NCBI GenBank assembly: GCA_002899765.1 | Contig: PPDH01000035.1 | Location: 1-64,000, forward strand | Length of the DNA stretch: 64,000 bases | Source of the DNA: Sulfurimonas sp. | GTDB taxonomy: Bacteria; Campylobacterota; Campylobacteria; Campylobacterales; Sulfurimonadaceae | Direction: 5' to 3' | Part shown: positions 56,786 through 64,000 of the stretch, one piece after another | Numbering within the stretch: position 1 is the first letter of the stretch | Layout: each line of letters starts with the position of its first letter | The notes under the pieces: generated by a model | Seen by the model: only the letters and a program-made list of their open reading frames with translations | Database searches by the model: none | What the model was told of the DNA's origin: nothing | Program-made: the position numbers and the translations under genes

Positions 56786-59518
56786 ATGTTCATAAATAAC
56801 CTAGCCTACGAGGCGAGTGCGGGAAGCGGCAAGACTTTTATGCTTGTCGTGCGTTATCTTAGTCTGCTTTTTAAAGGTGCATCGCCCTCTAAGATTCTGG
56901 CACTTACTTTTACAAACAAAGCCGCAAACGAGATGCAGGAGCGAATCGTATCGACTTTAGAGGAGCTTGAACACAGAGGAGAGCTTGATGAGATAGCAAA
57001 GGTTACGGAACTCTCTCGTGAATTTCTGCTTGAAAACCGCCAAAGAATTTTAGGCGAGTTTCTAAATTCGCATACAAAAATCATGACGATAGACAGTTTT
57101 TTTACTTCCATACTTAGAAAGTTCTCTCTGTACGCCTCTTTGATGCCTGATTTTTCCACTTTTTCATCTCAACATGAGCTGAAACTTCTCTCACGGTTTT
57201 TAAAAGAGGTAAGCGTTGCAGGCAAAAAAGAGACTCTTATAGCGCTCTCTTTGCAGTCAAACAAGCGGCTTACGGATATATTTGGACTTTTAGACGAGTT
57301 TTACATCAAAGCTCAGGAGTTAAAGCATATAGAGTTTAAAAAGCAGGATTATCTGCAGTTTGAAAATGAAGCGATGCTTTACATGTCAAAACTGAGAGAG
57401 ATTGTAGAGTCGTGCAGCGATGCTTCTTCAACCGTTTTAAAAGCCGTTCAAGCAGAGAGTTTTGAAGAGATTGCCTCAAAGGCTTGGATGGAGAGGGAGA
57501 GTCTGAATTACAGCACTTTTAAAAAGTGTTTTACGCCTGTTATGGATGAGCTGCTCTCTAAAATACAAGAGGCGGTAAAAAATCAAAACCGTGCCAAAGA
57601 GCAGAACTTCTTTTTTGCCCTAAAAGAGCTGAGTGACATATATAAAAATAGCAAAAAAGCACTCTACATGGATGACAGTGAGCTGAGTTTTTCCGATGTG
57701 ACATACCTTGTTTACGAGATTTTAAACCTTATAAACGACAGCGAATTTTTGTACTTTAGACTTGATTCGCAGATAGAACACATGCTGCTTGACGAGTTTC
57801 AAGATACGAGCATTTTGCAGTATGAGATTTTAAAACCGCTGATAGATGAGATTACTTCGGGCAAAGGTATTTTTGACAACGGAAGTTTCTTTTTTGTAGG
57901 TGATGTAAAGCAGTCCATATACAGATTTCGCGGCGGCGTGAGCGCTCTTTTTGGAAGCGTAAAAGAGCAGAACAATACACATGTAGAAAAACTTCTCACA
58001 AATTACCGCTCGCAAAAAGAGGTTGTCGAGTTTGTAAACGGTGTATTTGAAGGCAAGATAAAAAACTATACTCCGCAGTTGGTCAAAGCAGATGCGAACG
58101 GCGGTTATGTCGAGGTTATACAAAACGATGAGCTGCTTCAAGAAGTCACGACTCAGGTAAAGCGGCTTATAGGCTTAGGCGCAGATATCAACGAGATAGC
58201 CGTTTTATGCGCAACAAACACAGACGGCGAGGAGATAAAACAGACACTTCACTCCGAGGGCATTGATGTCGTAACCGAGACGACTACAAAGCTTATCAAC
58301 CAAAAAAGCGTAAAAGCTCTTTTGGAGTATCTGAAGTATCAGTACTTCGGCGAAGATATCTACATGTACAACTTTTTTGCCCTGATTTCGCAAGAAGCTA
58401 GAGCTATTAAGAGAGTTGATTTTAACAGAGTGAAAGTCTTGGATATTGTTAAAGATGCCATCAAAGAGTTCGGGCTTTTTGACGATGATTTTAATCTTAT
58501 CCGTTTTTTAAATGCACTTTCAAAACAGAGCGATATCGAAGCACTTCTGTTTGAATACGAGAGGCTGGATATGAGTGCCGCGGCTTCCGAGCTTAATGGT
58601 GTGAGAGTGCTTACGGTGCATAAATCAAAAGGCTTGGAGTATGAACATGTCATTGTGATGGATATACTCAAAAAAGCTCCGCCGTCTCGCGATGCAATTA
58701 TCTATGAGTATGATGAAATAGAGTTGACAAATATCTACCTTCGCATAAAGGGCAGGGATGCTATAGACAAGCACTATGCAAATGCGCTCTTAAAAGAGAA
58801 AGCTCTTGTTTATGAAGACAGTCTAAATGCTATGTATGTCGCTTTTACGAGAGCCAGAGAAAACCTGTTTGTTGTTTTAAAGTCAAAAGATTCTATGTTT
58901 GATATGTTGGATTTGATGCAATGCAGACATGGAGATTTAAAGTGTGGTAAAAATCACAACAGAGTAGACAAACAAGAGTCTCACGTGCTGGAGTACAAAG
59001 AGCTTTACTACGGAACGCAGAGTGATATATTAGAGCCTGAAAAAATGCAAGATGAGGATGTAAAGTCGATAAACTTCGGGCTTGCAATGCACTACATGTT
59101 AGAGATGCTCGCAGAGTTTGATGTACAAAGTATCATGTATGCAAAAGATATGATGCTAAATAAGTACGGGCATATTTTAGAAGATGAAGAGATAGAAGAT
59201 ATTCTTCGCAGAGTAAAAATGCTTCTGCAAAATGAGGAGTTTATCTCTTTGCTTGGTACAGAGTGTTACAGAGAAAAAGCGATAAGACACAAAAAAAATC
59301 TTAAGTATATCGACCTTTTGGTAAGGGATGATTCTCAAAAAGAGACACTTTTTGACTCTTGGAATGTAATTGATTACAAAAGTGCAATTTCTCATACCGG
59401 GGAACATCTAAAACAGGTGCGTAACTACGTTAAAGCCGTAGAAGAGATTACGAGTGAAAGTGCAAAAGGATATATCGTTTATCTGCTTGAAGAGAGTATA
59501 AAAATAGTAAAAGTATAA
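56786..59518 (+). CDS. addA: AddA-type RecB-family helicase-nuclease
   Basis: This 910-aa superfamily 1 helicase with C-terminal nuclease is the motor of AddAB. It has Walker A EASAGSGKTFM at the start, motif Ia LALTFTNKAANEMQERI, Walker B MLLDEFQDTS, motif III FFVGDVKQSIYRFRGG, motif V VRVLTVHKSKGLEYEHVI and motif VI MYVAFTRARENLFVV. The nuclease has YIDLLVRDD and NVIDYKSA near the end. I chose ATG 56786 because the Walker A lies just downstream as usual; an earlier start at 56738 would overlap the adhesin. It begins ten bases after the adhesin stop without a clear ribosome site. Confidence 0.92.
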   Translation: MFINNLAYEASAGSGKTFMLVVRYLSLLFKGASPSKILALTFTNKAANEMQERIVSTLEELEHRGELDEIAKVTELSREFLLENRQRILGEFLNSHTKIMTIDSFFTSILRKFSLYASLMPDFSTFSSQHELKLLSRFLKEVSVAGKKETLIALSLQSNKRLTDIFGLLDEFYIKAQELKHIEFKKQDYLQFENEAMLYMSKLREIVESCSDASSTVLKAVQAESFEEIASKAWMERESLNYSTFKKCFTPVMDELLSKIQEAVKNQNRAKEQNFFFALKELSDIYKNSKKALYMDDSELSFSDVTYLVYEILNLINDSEFLYFRLDSQIEHMLLDEFQDTSILQYEILKPLIDEITSGKGIFDNGSFFFVGDVKQSIYRFRGGVSALFGSVKEQNNTHVEKLLTNYRSQKEVVEFVNGVFEGKIKNYTPQLVKADANGGYVEVIQNDELLQEVTTQVKRLIGLGADINEIAVLCATNTDGEEIKQTLHSEGIDVVTETTTKLINQKSVKALLEYLKYQYFGEDIYMYNFFALISQEARAIKRVDFNRVKVLDIVKDAIKEFGLFDDDFNLIRFLNALSKQSDIEALLFEYERLDMSAAASELNGVRVLTVHKSKGLEYEHVIVMDILKKAPPSRDAIIYEYDEIELTNIYLRIKGRDAIDKHYANALLKEKALVYEDSLNAMYVAFTRARENLFVVLKSKDSMFDMLDLMQCRHGDLKCGKNHNRVDKQESHVLEYKELYYGTQSDILEPEKMQDEDVKSINFGLAMHYMLEMLAEFDVQSIMYAKDMMLNKYGHILEDEEIEDILRRVKMLLQNEEFISLLGTECYREKAIRHKKNLKYIDLLVRDDSQKETLFDSWNVIDYKSAISHTGEHLKQVRNYVKAVEEITSESAKGYIVYLLEESIKIVKV

Positions 59519-59632
59519 ACCTTAAAAAAACCATAAATTCAGCTACTTGTAAGGTTAAGAAGATATACTTTCGCCAATTAAACAGACATTTTACTATGTT
59601 GATGTTAAGAAAATTACTTGAAAGGTTCAAGA
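59519..59632 (+). promoter_or_regulatory. Promoter and leader of the rplM-rpsI operon
   Basis: A -10 candidate TATACT lies at about 59563-59568 (AGATATACTTTCGCC), leaving a leader of about 60 bases ending in GAAAGG before ATG 59633. No obvious L13-binding structure is apparent by eye. Confidence 0.45.
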
Positions 59633-60055
59633 ATGAAATTTACGAAAATTGCAACTCCTGAACAAATCGATCAAAAATGGGTTTTGATTGATGCTGAAGG
59701 TAAAACTTTTGGTCGTATTATCACTGAAGTTGCAACAATACTTCGCGGTAAAAACAAACCATGTTTTACTCCAAACATTGACTGTGGAGACTATGTTGTA
59801 ATTGTTAATGCTTCAAAAGCAAAATTCAACGGTCTTGGCAAAATTGCTAACAAAGAGTATTTTTCATACTCTGGCTACTTCGGTAGTGTTAAGAGCACTA
59901 AAATGACTGAACTTTTAGAGAAAAATCCTGAGAAGCTTTACAAATTAGCTACTCGCGGTATGCTTCCTAAAACTAAGCTTGGTGCTAAAATGATTAAAAA
60001 ATTAAAAATTTATGCAGGTGCTGAGCATCCTCACACTGCACAACTAGCTAAGTAA
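59633..60055 (+). CDS. rplM: 50S ribosomal protein L13
   Basis: This 140-aa protein shows WVLIDAEGKTFGRIITEVATILRGKNKPCFTPN-type start and the RGMLPKTKLGAKMIKKLKIYAGAEHPHTAQ C-terminal signature. ATG 59633 follows GAAAGGTTCAAG; the five preceding codons in frame are probably untranslated. L13 nucleates 50S assembly. Confidence 0.97.
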   Translation: MKFTKIATPEQIDQKWVLIDAEGKTFGRIITEVATILRGKNKPCFTPNIDCGDYVVIVNASKAKFNGLGKIANKEYFSYSGYFGSVKSTKMTELLEKNPEKLYKLATRGMLPKTKLGAKMIKKLKIYAGAEHPHTAQLAK

Positions 60056-60064
60056 GGAAACCAG

Positions 60065-60454
60065 ATGGCAAAAATATATGCAACAGGACGTCGTAAGGCG
60101 TCAATAGCAAAAGTATGGTTAACTCCGGGTAGCGGAAATATAAGCATCAACGGTCTTTCATTAGACGCATGGTTAGGCGGACTAGAGGCAAAAAAACTTC
60201 GTGTTAAACAACCTCTTGCACTAACAAAACAAGATACATCAGTTGATATCGTAGCTACTACTTTAGGCGGTGGTTTCGGTGGTCAAGCTGACGCACTTCG
60301 TCATGGTATCTCTCGCGCATTAGTAAAATTTAACCCAGAGTTAAAAGCTATACTAAAACCTGAGGGCATGATGACTCGTGATTCACGTATTGTTGAACGT
60401 AAGAAGCCGGGTAAACGTAAAGCACGTCGTTCTCGTCAGTTTTCTAAGCGTTAA
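60065..60454 (+). CDS. rpsI: 30S ribosomal protein S9
   Basis: This 129-aa protein has [19 protein letters not shown] at the start, [19 protein letters not shown] in the middle, and the conserved basic tail ending [12 protein letters not shown] that reaches the P-site tRNA. It lies nine bases after rplM, the universal pairing. Confidence 0.97.
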   Translation: MAKIYATGRRKASIAKVWLTPGSGNISINGLSLDAWLGGLEAKKLRVKQPLALTKQDTSVDIVATTLGGGFGGQADALRHGISRALVKFNPELKAILKPEGMMTRDSRIVERKKPGKRKARRSRQFSKR

Positions 60455-60544
60455 TCGCTACAAAAACTTTTTTTTTCAGTTCTTTTCGCACTGGAAAAAT
60501 CTCCTTCAAATTTTTCATTAACATTTTCTTCTATTTTACTTTGA

Positions 60545-60550
60545 TATAAT
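60545..60550 (+). promoter_or_regulatory. TATAAT -10 element before the solute-binding protein
   Basis: TTTGATATAATCGC gives a perfect -10 box 20 bp before the TTG start, implying a very short leader. Confidence 0.5.
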
Positions 60551-60570
60551 CGCTCAAAAAAAGAGTCATT

Positions 60571-62082
60571 TTGCGCTATTTACTGTTTCTGTTTTTATTA
60601 CTAAATATTTTTCTCAAAGAGTGTGAAGCATCAACGCTTCATTTAGCAACCTCCGCCAATCCCTCACGGCTCAATCCCATACTCGCAACAGATTCAAGCT
60701 CATCGGAGATAACAGGCTTTTTGTTTAACGGACTAGTAAAGTATGATAAAGATTTATCAACAATCATAGGAGATTTGGCTGAGGAGTTCTATTTTGAAGA
60801 TGAGAAGACGCTCTTTTTTAAACTCCGTAAAGGGGTGAAGTGGCATGACGGAGAGAGTTTTAGCGCAAAGGATGTTCTTTTTACCTACGAGGTGCTTGTA
60901 TCATCCAAAATAAGCTCGCCATACAGCTCAAATTTTAGATTTGTTGAGAGTGTTGAAGCTGTTGATGAACTAAGTGTGAGAGTAAAATATAAGCAGCCAT
61001 ATTTTAAGGCGCTAGAGACATGGATGATGGGTGTTTTACCCCAGCATATTTTAAAAGATGAGCAAAATCTGATGAACTCCTCTTTTAATATAAATCCTAT
61101 AGGCACGGGTGCATACAAACTTTATCAGCTAGAGCACTCTAAAAATATTATTCTTAGCGCATTTGATGACTACTTTGAGGGCAGGGCAAAGATAGATACT
61201 ATCTCTTTTCATGTCATAGCCGACCCTATGACACGTTTTTTGATGCTCAAATCGTCCGCGCTTGATGTCGGCGGTATTGAGCCTATGCAGTATGAAAAAC
61301 AGCTAAAGAGTGATTTTTTTAAAAAATTCAATATTTATGAAAACATCTCTCAATCCTACACTTACCTTGGTTTTAATCTTCGTTTAGAGAAGTTTAAAGA
61401 CCCAAAAGTCAGAGAGGCGCTATCTTTAGCAATCGACAGAGAAGAGCTTGTAGATATTCTCTTCTTTGGCCACGCAAAGGTTTGTACGGGACCGTTTTTA
61501 CCAGGCACTAAAGCGTTTAATGAGAGCGTTAAAGCACCTTTGCAGGATATAAACAGGGCAAAAGAGCTCTTACGTGAAGCAGGATATAATGAGAAAAATC
61601 CCTTTACATTTGAGATAGTAACTTCAAACTCTAGTGAAATTAGACCTTACGCCGCACAGATACTGCAGCATCAGCTTAAAAAAGCCGGAGTGATTGTAAC
61701 GCTTCGAGTCATGGAGTGGCAGGCTTTCTTAAACATGGTGGTTTTTCCTCATAAGTTTTACAGCGTACTGCTTGGCTGGGGGCTCTCTCCCACGCCTGAC
61801 CCATACATGTTCTGGCACAGCGATAACGATAAGCAGGGTGGTTTTAATTTGGTGGGTTACCATAATCCTAAAATAGACAAGATGATAGAAGAGTCTCAAA
61901 GTATGATTGAGAGTGATAATCTCTCCGCGTCATGGAGAGAGATGTTTAAGATAATAACGGATGAAAATCCATACCTTTTTTTATACATTCCAAACTCAAT
62001 TACGACGGTTAGCAAAGAGATAAAAAATATAGAACCTGCTCCAAGCGGAATCTGGCACAACTACATAAAATGGGAGAAATAG
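60571..62082 (+). CDS. Family 5 (peptide/nickel-type) solute-binding protein
   Basis: This 503-aa exported protein has a signal peptide (YLLFLFLLLNIFLKECEA) and the SBP family 5 signatures: DLAEEFYFEDEKTLFFKLRKGVKWHDGESFSAKDVLF-type entry (KLRKGVKWHDGESF) and KVREALSLAIDREELVDILF. Such proteins feed DppBCDF/OppBCDF-type importers, but no permease genes lie beside it, so it may serve a distant transporter. The start is TTG 60571. The HAD phosphatase begins one base after its stop. Confidence 0.9.
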   Translation: MRYLLFLFLLLNIFLKECEASTLHLATSANPSRLNPILATDSSSSEITGFLFNGLVKYDKDLSTIIGDLAEEFYFEDEKTLFFKLRKGVKWHDGESFSAKDVLFTYEVLVSSKISSPYSSNFRFVESVEAVDELSVRVKYKQPYFKALETWMMGVLPQHILKDEQNLMNSSFNINPIGTGAYKLYQLEHSKNIILSAFDDYFEGRAKIDTISFHVIADPMTRFLMLKSSALDVGGIEPMQYEKQLKSDFFKKFNIYENISQSYTYLGFNLRLEKFKDPKVREALSLAIDREELVDILFFGHAKVCTGPFLPGTKAFNESVKAPLQDINRAKELLREAGYNEKNPFTFEIVTSNSSEIRPYAAQILQHQLKKAGVIVTLRVMEWQAFLNMVVFPHKFYSVLLGWGLSPTPDPYMFWHSDNDKQGGFNLVGYHNPKIDKMIEESQSMIESDNLSASWREMFKIITDENPYLFLYIPNSITTVSKEIKNIEPAPSGIWHNYIKWEK

Positions 62083-62083
62083 T

Positions 62084-62722
62084 TTGATAATTTTATTTGA
62101 TTTAGACGGTACTTTAATCGACTCCACGGAGGCGATTTTAGAGTCGTTTCACCACTCCTTTGATTTTCATAAACTCTCAAGAAAAGATGATGAAGAGATA
62201 AAAGCTCTTATAGGATATCCGCTGGATATCATGTATGAAAATTTGGGAGTCGAGAAGGGTGTAATCTCCGAGATTATTACGACATATAAAGAGCAATACA
62301 GAGACATTTCAACCCAAAAAACCGAGCTTTTAAAAAATGCAAAAGAGGCGGTAGAGTTGGCAAAAGAGTTTGCCACGCTTGGGATAGTAACGACAAAAAC
62401 AGGACACTACTCCAAAGTGCTTATGGAGCATTTTAACATCATGCATCACTTTGATGTCCTTATCGGAAGAGAAGATGTACAAAATCCAAAGCCGCATGCA
62501 GAGCCGATAATGAAAGCTTTGGAAAAACTCGATACTAAGAATAAAGAGATTTGGATGATTGGAGATACGAAATTGGACCTAATAGCCGCTCAGGCGGCAA
62601 ACGTAAATTCGATTGGAGTTTTGAGCGGATATGATAAGATAGAAACATTGAAAATGTTTACAAATGTTATATTGAATGATGCCCTAGAAGCCGCTATTTA
62701 CCTTCAAAGTAGGAAAAAATAA
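62084..62722 (+). CDS. HAD-superfamily phosphatase (phosphoglycolate phosphatase-like)
   Basis: This 212-aa hydrolase has motif I FDLDGTLIDST (nucleophile Asp), motif II LGIVTTKTG, motif III Lys in NPKPHAEP and motif IV MIGDTKLDLIAAQAA, with an alpha-helical cap between motifs I and II. It is closest to the Gph group, which clears 2-phosphoglycolate, although the substrate cannot be fixed by sequence. The start is TTG 62084, coupled to the upstream gene. Confidence 0.88.
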   Translation: MIILFDLDGTLIDSTEAILESFHHSFDFHKLSRKDDEEIKALIGYPLDIMYENLGVEKGVISEIITTYKEQYRDISTQKTELLKNAKEAVELAKEFATLGIVTTKTGHYSKVLMEHFNIMHHFDVLIGREDVQNPKPHAEPIMKALEKLDTKNKEIWMIGDTKLDLIAAQAANVNSIGVLSGYDKIETLKMFTNVILNDALEAAIYLQSRKK

Positions 62723-62842
62723 CACACATCATTTGTTTCTTAAAAAAAAATAAAGTCTCAAGCTATTTTTAAGAGCAACTTGTCTAAAATAAACGGGTAA
62801 ATTGGAATTAAGGTTCTTATATAAAATATAGAAGGAGAGTTT
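62723..62842 (+). promoter_or_regulatory. Promoter region of the porGDA operon
   Basis: A run of nine A residues and a hairpin-poor AT stretch follow the phosphatase gene. AAGGAGAG sits seven bases before the porG ATG, a strong ribosome site for a highly expressed operon. No gene is seen here. Confidence 0.4.
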
Positions 62843-63400
62843 ATGCTAGAGATTAGATGGCATAGTCGTGCTGGACAAGGTGCTGTAACCGGTGCTAAAG
62901 GTTTAGCTGATGTTATTTCTACAACAGGTAAGCATGTACAAGCATTTGCATTTTATGGATCTGCGAAACGTGGAGCCGCGATGACGGCTTATAACCGTGT
63001 TGATGATGAAGTGATTATGAATCATGAAAAATATATGAGACCTGACTATGTGTTTGTTATTGACCCTGCATTGGCAATAACAACAGATGTTACTATTAAC
63101 CACAAAGAGGGGACAAAGTACATCATTACAACACATATGAGTACAGATGAACTAAAACAAGCTCAACCTAAACTTCAAGATAAAGAAGTGTATACGGTTG
63201 ATTGTATTACGATTGCAAACGAGACTATCGGTCGTCCAATTCCAAACACCCCTATGCTTGGTGCATTTATGAAAATTTCCGGAATGTATGATATTGAATT
63301 TTTCAAAGAGAGTATGAAAAGGGTTCTTGGAAAATTACCACAAAAAATTATTGATGCAAATATGCTTGCGATTCAGCGTGCATTTGATGAAGTAAAGTAA
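62843..63400 (+). CDS. porG: 2-oxoacid:ferredoxin oxidoreductase gamma subunit
   Basis: This 185-aa gamma subunit of pyruvate (or another 2-oxoacid) ferredoxin oxidoreductase has the family start EIRWHSRAGQGAVTGAKGLADV, then FYGSAKRGAAMTAYNRV and IANETIGRPIPNTPMLGAF. The enzyme carries out reversible oxidative decarboxylation of pyruvate with ferredoxin or flavodoxin; in chemolithoautotrophs using the reductive TCA cycle it runs toward carbon fixation. The G-D-A order matches epsilonproteobacterial por operons. Confidence 0.93.
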   Translation: MLEIRWHSRAGQGAVTGAKGLADVISTTGKHVQAFAFYGSAKRGAAMTAYNRVDDEVIMNHEKYMRPDYVFVIDPALAITTDVTINHKEGTKYIITTHMSTDELKQAQPKLQDKEVYTVDCITIANETIGRPIPNTPMLGAFMKISGMYDIEFFKESMKRVLGKLPQKIIDANMLAIQRAFDEVK

Positions 63401-63407
63401 GGGGCTT

Positions 63408-63806
63408 ATGATGGCAAAAAAAGGTTGGGATGAGTTCGAAATCGGAGCTATGCTTCGCACTTTTGAGGGGAAAATAGACGATATTGCAGGAACGCGACAA
63501 GAAGATCGCGACTATACACAAAACAGCTCTTATACCGCAAGTGTATCCGACTGGAGATTAATCAAACCGGTATTTAACAAAGATTATTGTATTGATTGTC
63601 AATTTTGTTGGGTATATTGTCCGGATGTTTCAATAATTTCAAGAGATAAAAAATTGATTGGTATTGATATGGATCACTGTAAGGGGTGCGGAATATGTGT
63701 TGAGGTTTGTCCTACAAACCCTAAATCACTTCTAATGTTCCCGGAACAAGCCGATGAAGAGACAGAAATAGCTTCGTGGCCTAAAAAAGATGAGGAGGAA
63801 GCATAA
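63408..63806 (+). CDS. porD: 2-oxoacid:ferredoxin oxidoreductase delta subunit
   Basis: This 132-aa ferredoxin-like subunit has two 4Fe-4S sites: CIDCQFCWVYCP and CKGCGICVEVCP. The N-terminal part (WDEFEIGAMLRTFEGK) docks to the other subunits. The start may be ATG 63408 or ATG 63411, with AAGGGGC upstream. It overlaps porA by one base. Confidence 0.93.
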   Translation: MMAKKGWDEFEIGAMLRTFEGKIDDIAGTRQEDRDYTQNSSYTASVSDWRLIKPVFNKDYCIDCQFCWVYCPDVSIISRDKKLIGIDMDHCKGCGICVEVCPTNPKSLLMFPEQADEETEIASWPKKDEEEA

Positions 63807-64000
63807 TGGCGTTTGACAAAATGGAACTAAGAGATATTGAAGTATGGGACGGAAACTTCGCTGCTGCACAAGCATTGAGACAGTGTAAAATTGATGTTGT
63901 TGCAGCATACCCTATTACGCCCTCAACTCCTATAGTTGAAGGTTACGCAAAGTTTTTAGCAGACGGCTATATAGAAGGCGAGTTTGTTATGGTTGAGTCC
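63806..64000 (+). CDS. porA: 2-oxoacid:ferredoxin oxidoreductase alpha subunit (partial)
   Basis: The first 65 codons are in the window: MELRDIEVWDGNFAAAQALR, then VVAAYPITPSTPIVEGYAKF, the PorA N-terminal signature that contacts the thiamine diphosphate site. GAGGAGGAAG precedes ATG 63806. The gene runs off the right edge. A porB gene would be expected beyond it. Confidence 0.92.
   Translation, partial: MAFDKMELRDIEVWDGNFAAAQALRQCKIDVVAAYPITPSTPIVEGYAKFLADGYIEGEFVMVES

Noticed and set aside
1..64000. CRISPR array, rRNA or transposase genes
   Set aside because: No regularly spaced short repeats, rRNA segments or transposase motifs were seen. The only tandem repeats are in-frame within the adhesin gene and the 11-bp pair at the integrase start.

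Overview
The window reads as a chromosomal segment of an epsilonproteobacterium (Campylobacterota), most like Sulfurimonas or a close relative. The grounds are an AT-rich base composition, a ccoN-ccoO-ccoQ-ccoP oxidase operon followed by a DUF4006 gene and fixH, the Campylobacter-like order purA / FliJ-like / MotE / DUF507 / carA, AddAB-type recombination genes, and the start of a four-subunit 2-oxoacid:ferredoxin oxidoreductase operon. The species assignment is inference.

Region 1 (1-10364) is an integrated mobile element, probably an integrative mobilizable element or satellite. It carries a broken C5 DNA methyltransferase, an acidic small protein, a winged-helix replication-type protein, an AEP primase, a MobA-like relaxase with a small partner, an unknown 470-aa protein, a ParB-domain protein, a D12-type adenine methylase relative lacking a normal DPPY motif, and a tyrosine integrase abutting a tRNA-Ser gene. 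It has its own control DNA: three copies of a GTGAAATSATTTCAC palindrome, two copies of an AGGTAAATATACCT promoter block, and a duplicated leader. Its left end lies outside the window.

Region 2 (10365-34187) is core chromosome. It holds four tRNA genes (Ser, Cys, Leu, Gly), ilvD (interrupted by a stop), thrS-infC, an MFS transporter, rdgB, uppP, an aminotransferase, hisZ, purA, two flagellar genes, DUF507, carA, the cbb3 oxidase operon, a diheme cytochrome with a cytochrome-d1-like propeller (interrupted by a stop), and a PhoX-family lipoprotein.

Region 3 (34259-59518) starts with addB and ends with addA. A roughly 20-kb surface-adhesin island sits between these normally neighbouring genes. 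The island encodes a LapB-like ABC exporter, an HlyD adaptor, an HDOD protein, a Cache-like membrane sensor, a MotA/TolQ/ExbB-like channel, an OmpA/MotB-like partner, a TolC with SPOR-like repeats, a LapD-like degenerate GGDEF-EAL protein, a lipoprotein, a Sel1-repeat protein and a 2023-residue RTX adhesin. I read this as one programme: a type I-secreted giant adhesin whose display is controlled by c-di-GMP and possibly energised or anchored through a proton-channel/peptidoglycan module. The tally of parts is seen in the sequence; the joint function is inferred.

Region 4 (59633-64000) is core again: rplM-rpsI, a peptide-type solute-binding protein, a HAD phosphatase, and porG-porD-porA (cut by the window edge).

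A striking window-wide feature is six otherwise intact genes each interrupted by exactly one in-frame stop codon (positions 806, 11621, 28185, 31835 minus strand, 40142, 44329; TGA, TAG and TAA all occur). Two of them hit the HlyD and TolC components of the adhesin exporter, so either the exporter is dead in this strain or the consensus sequence carries substitution errors.
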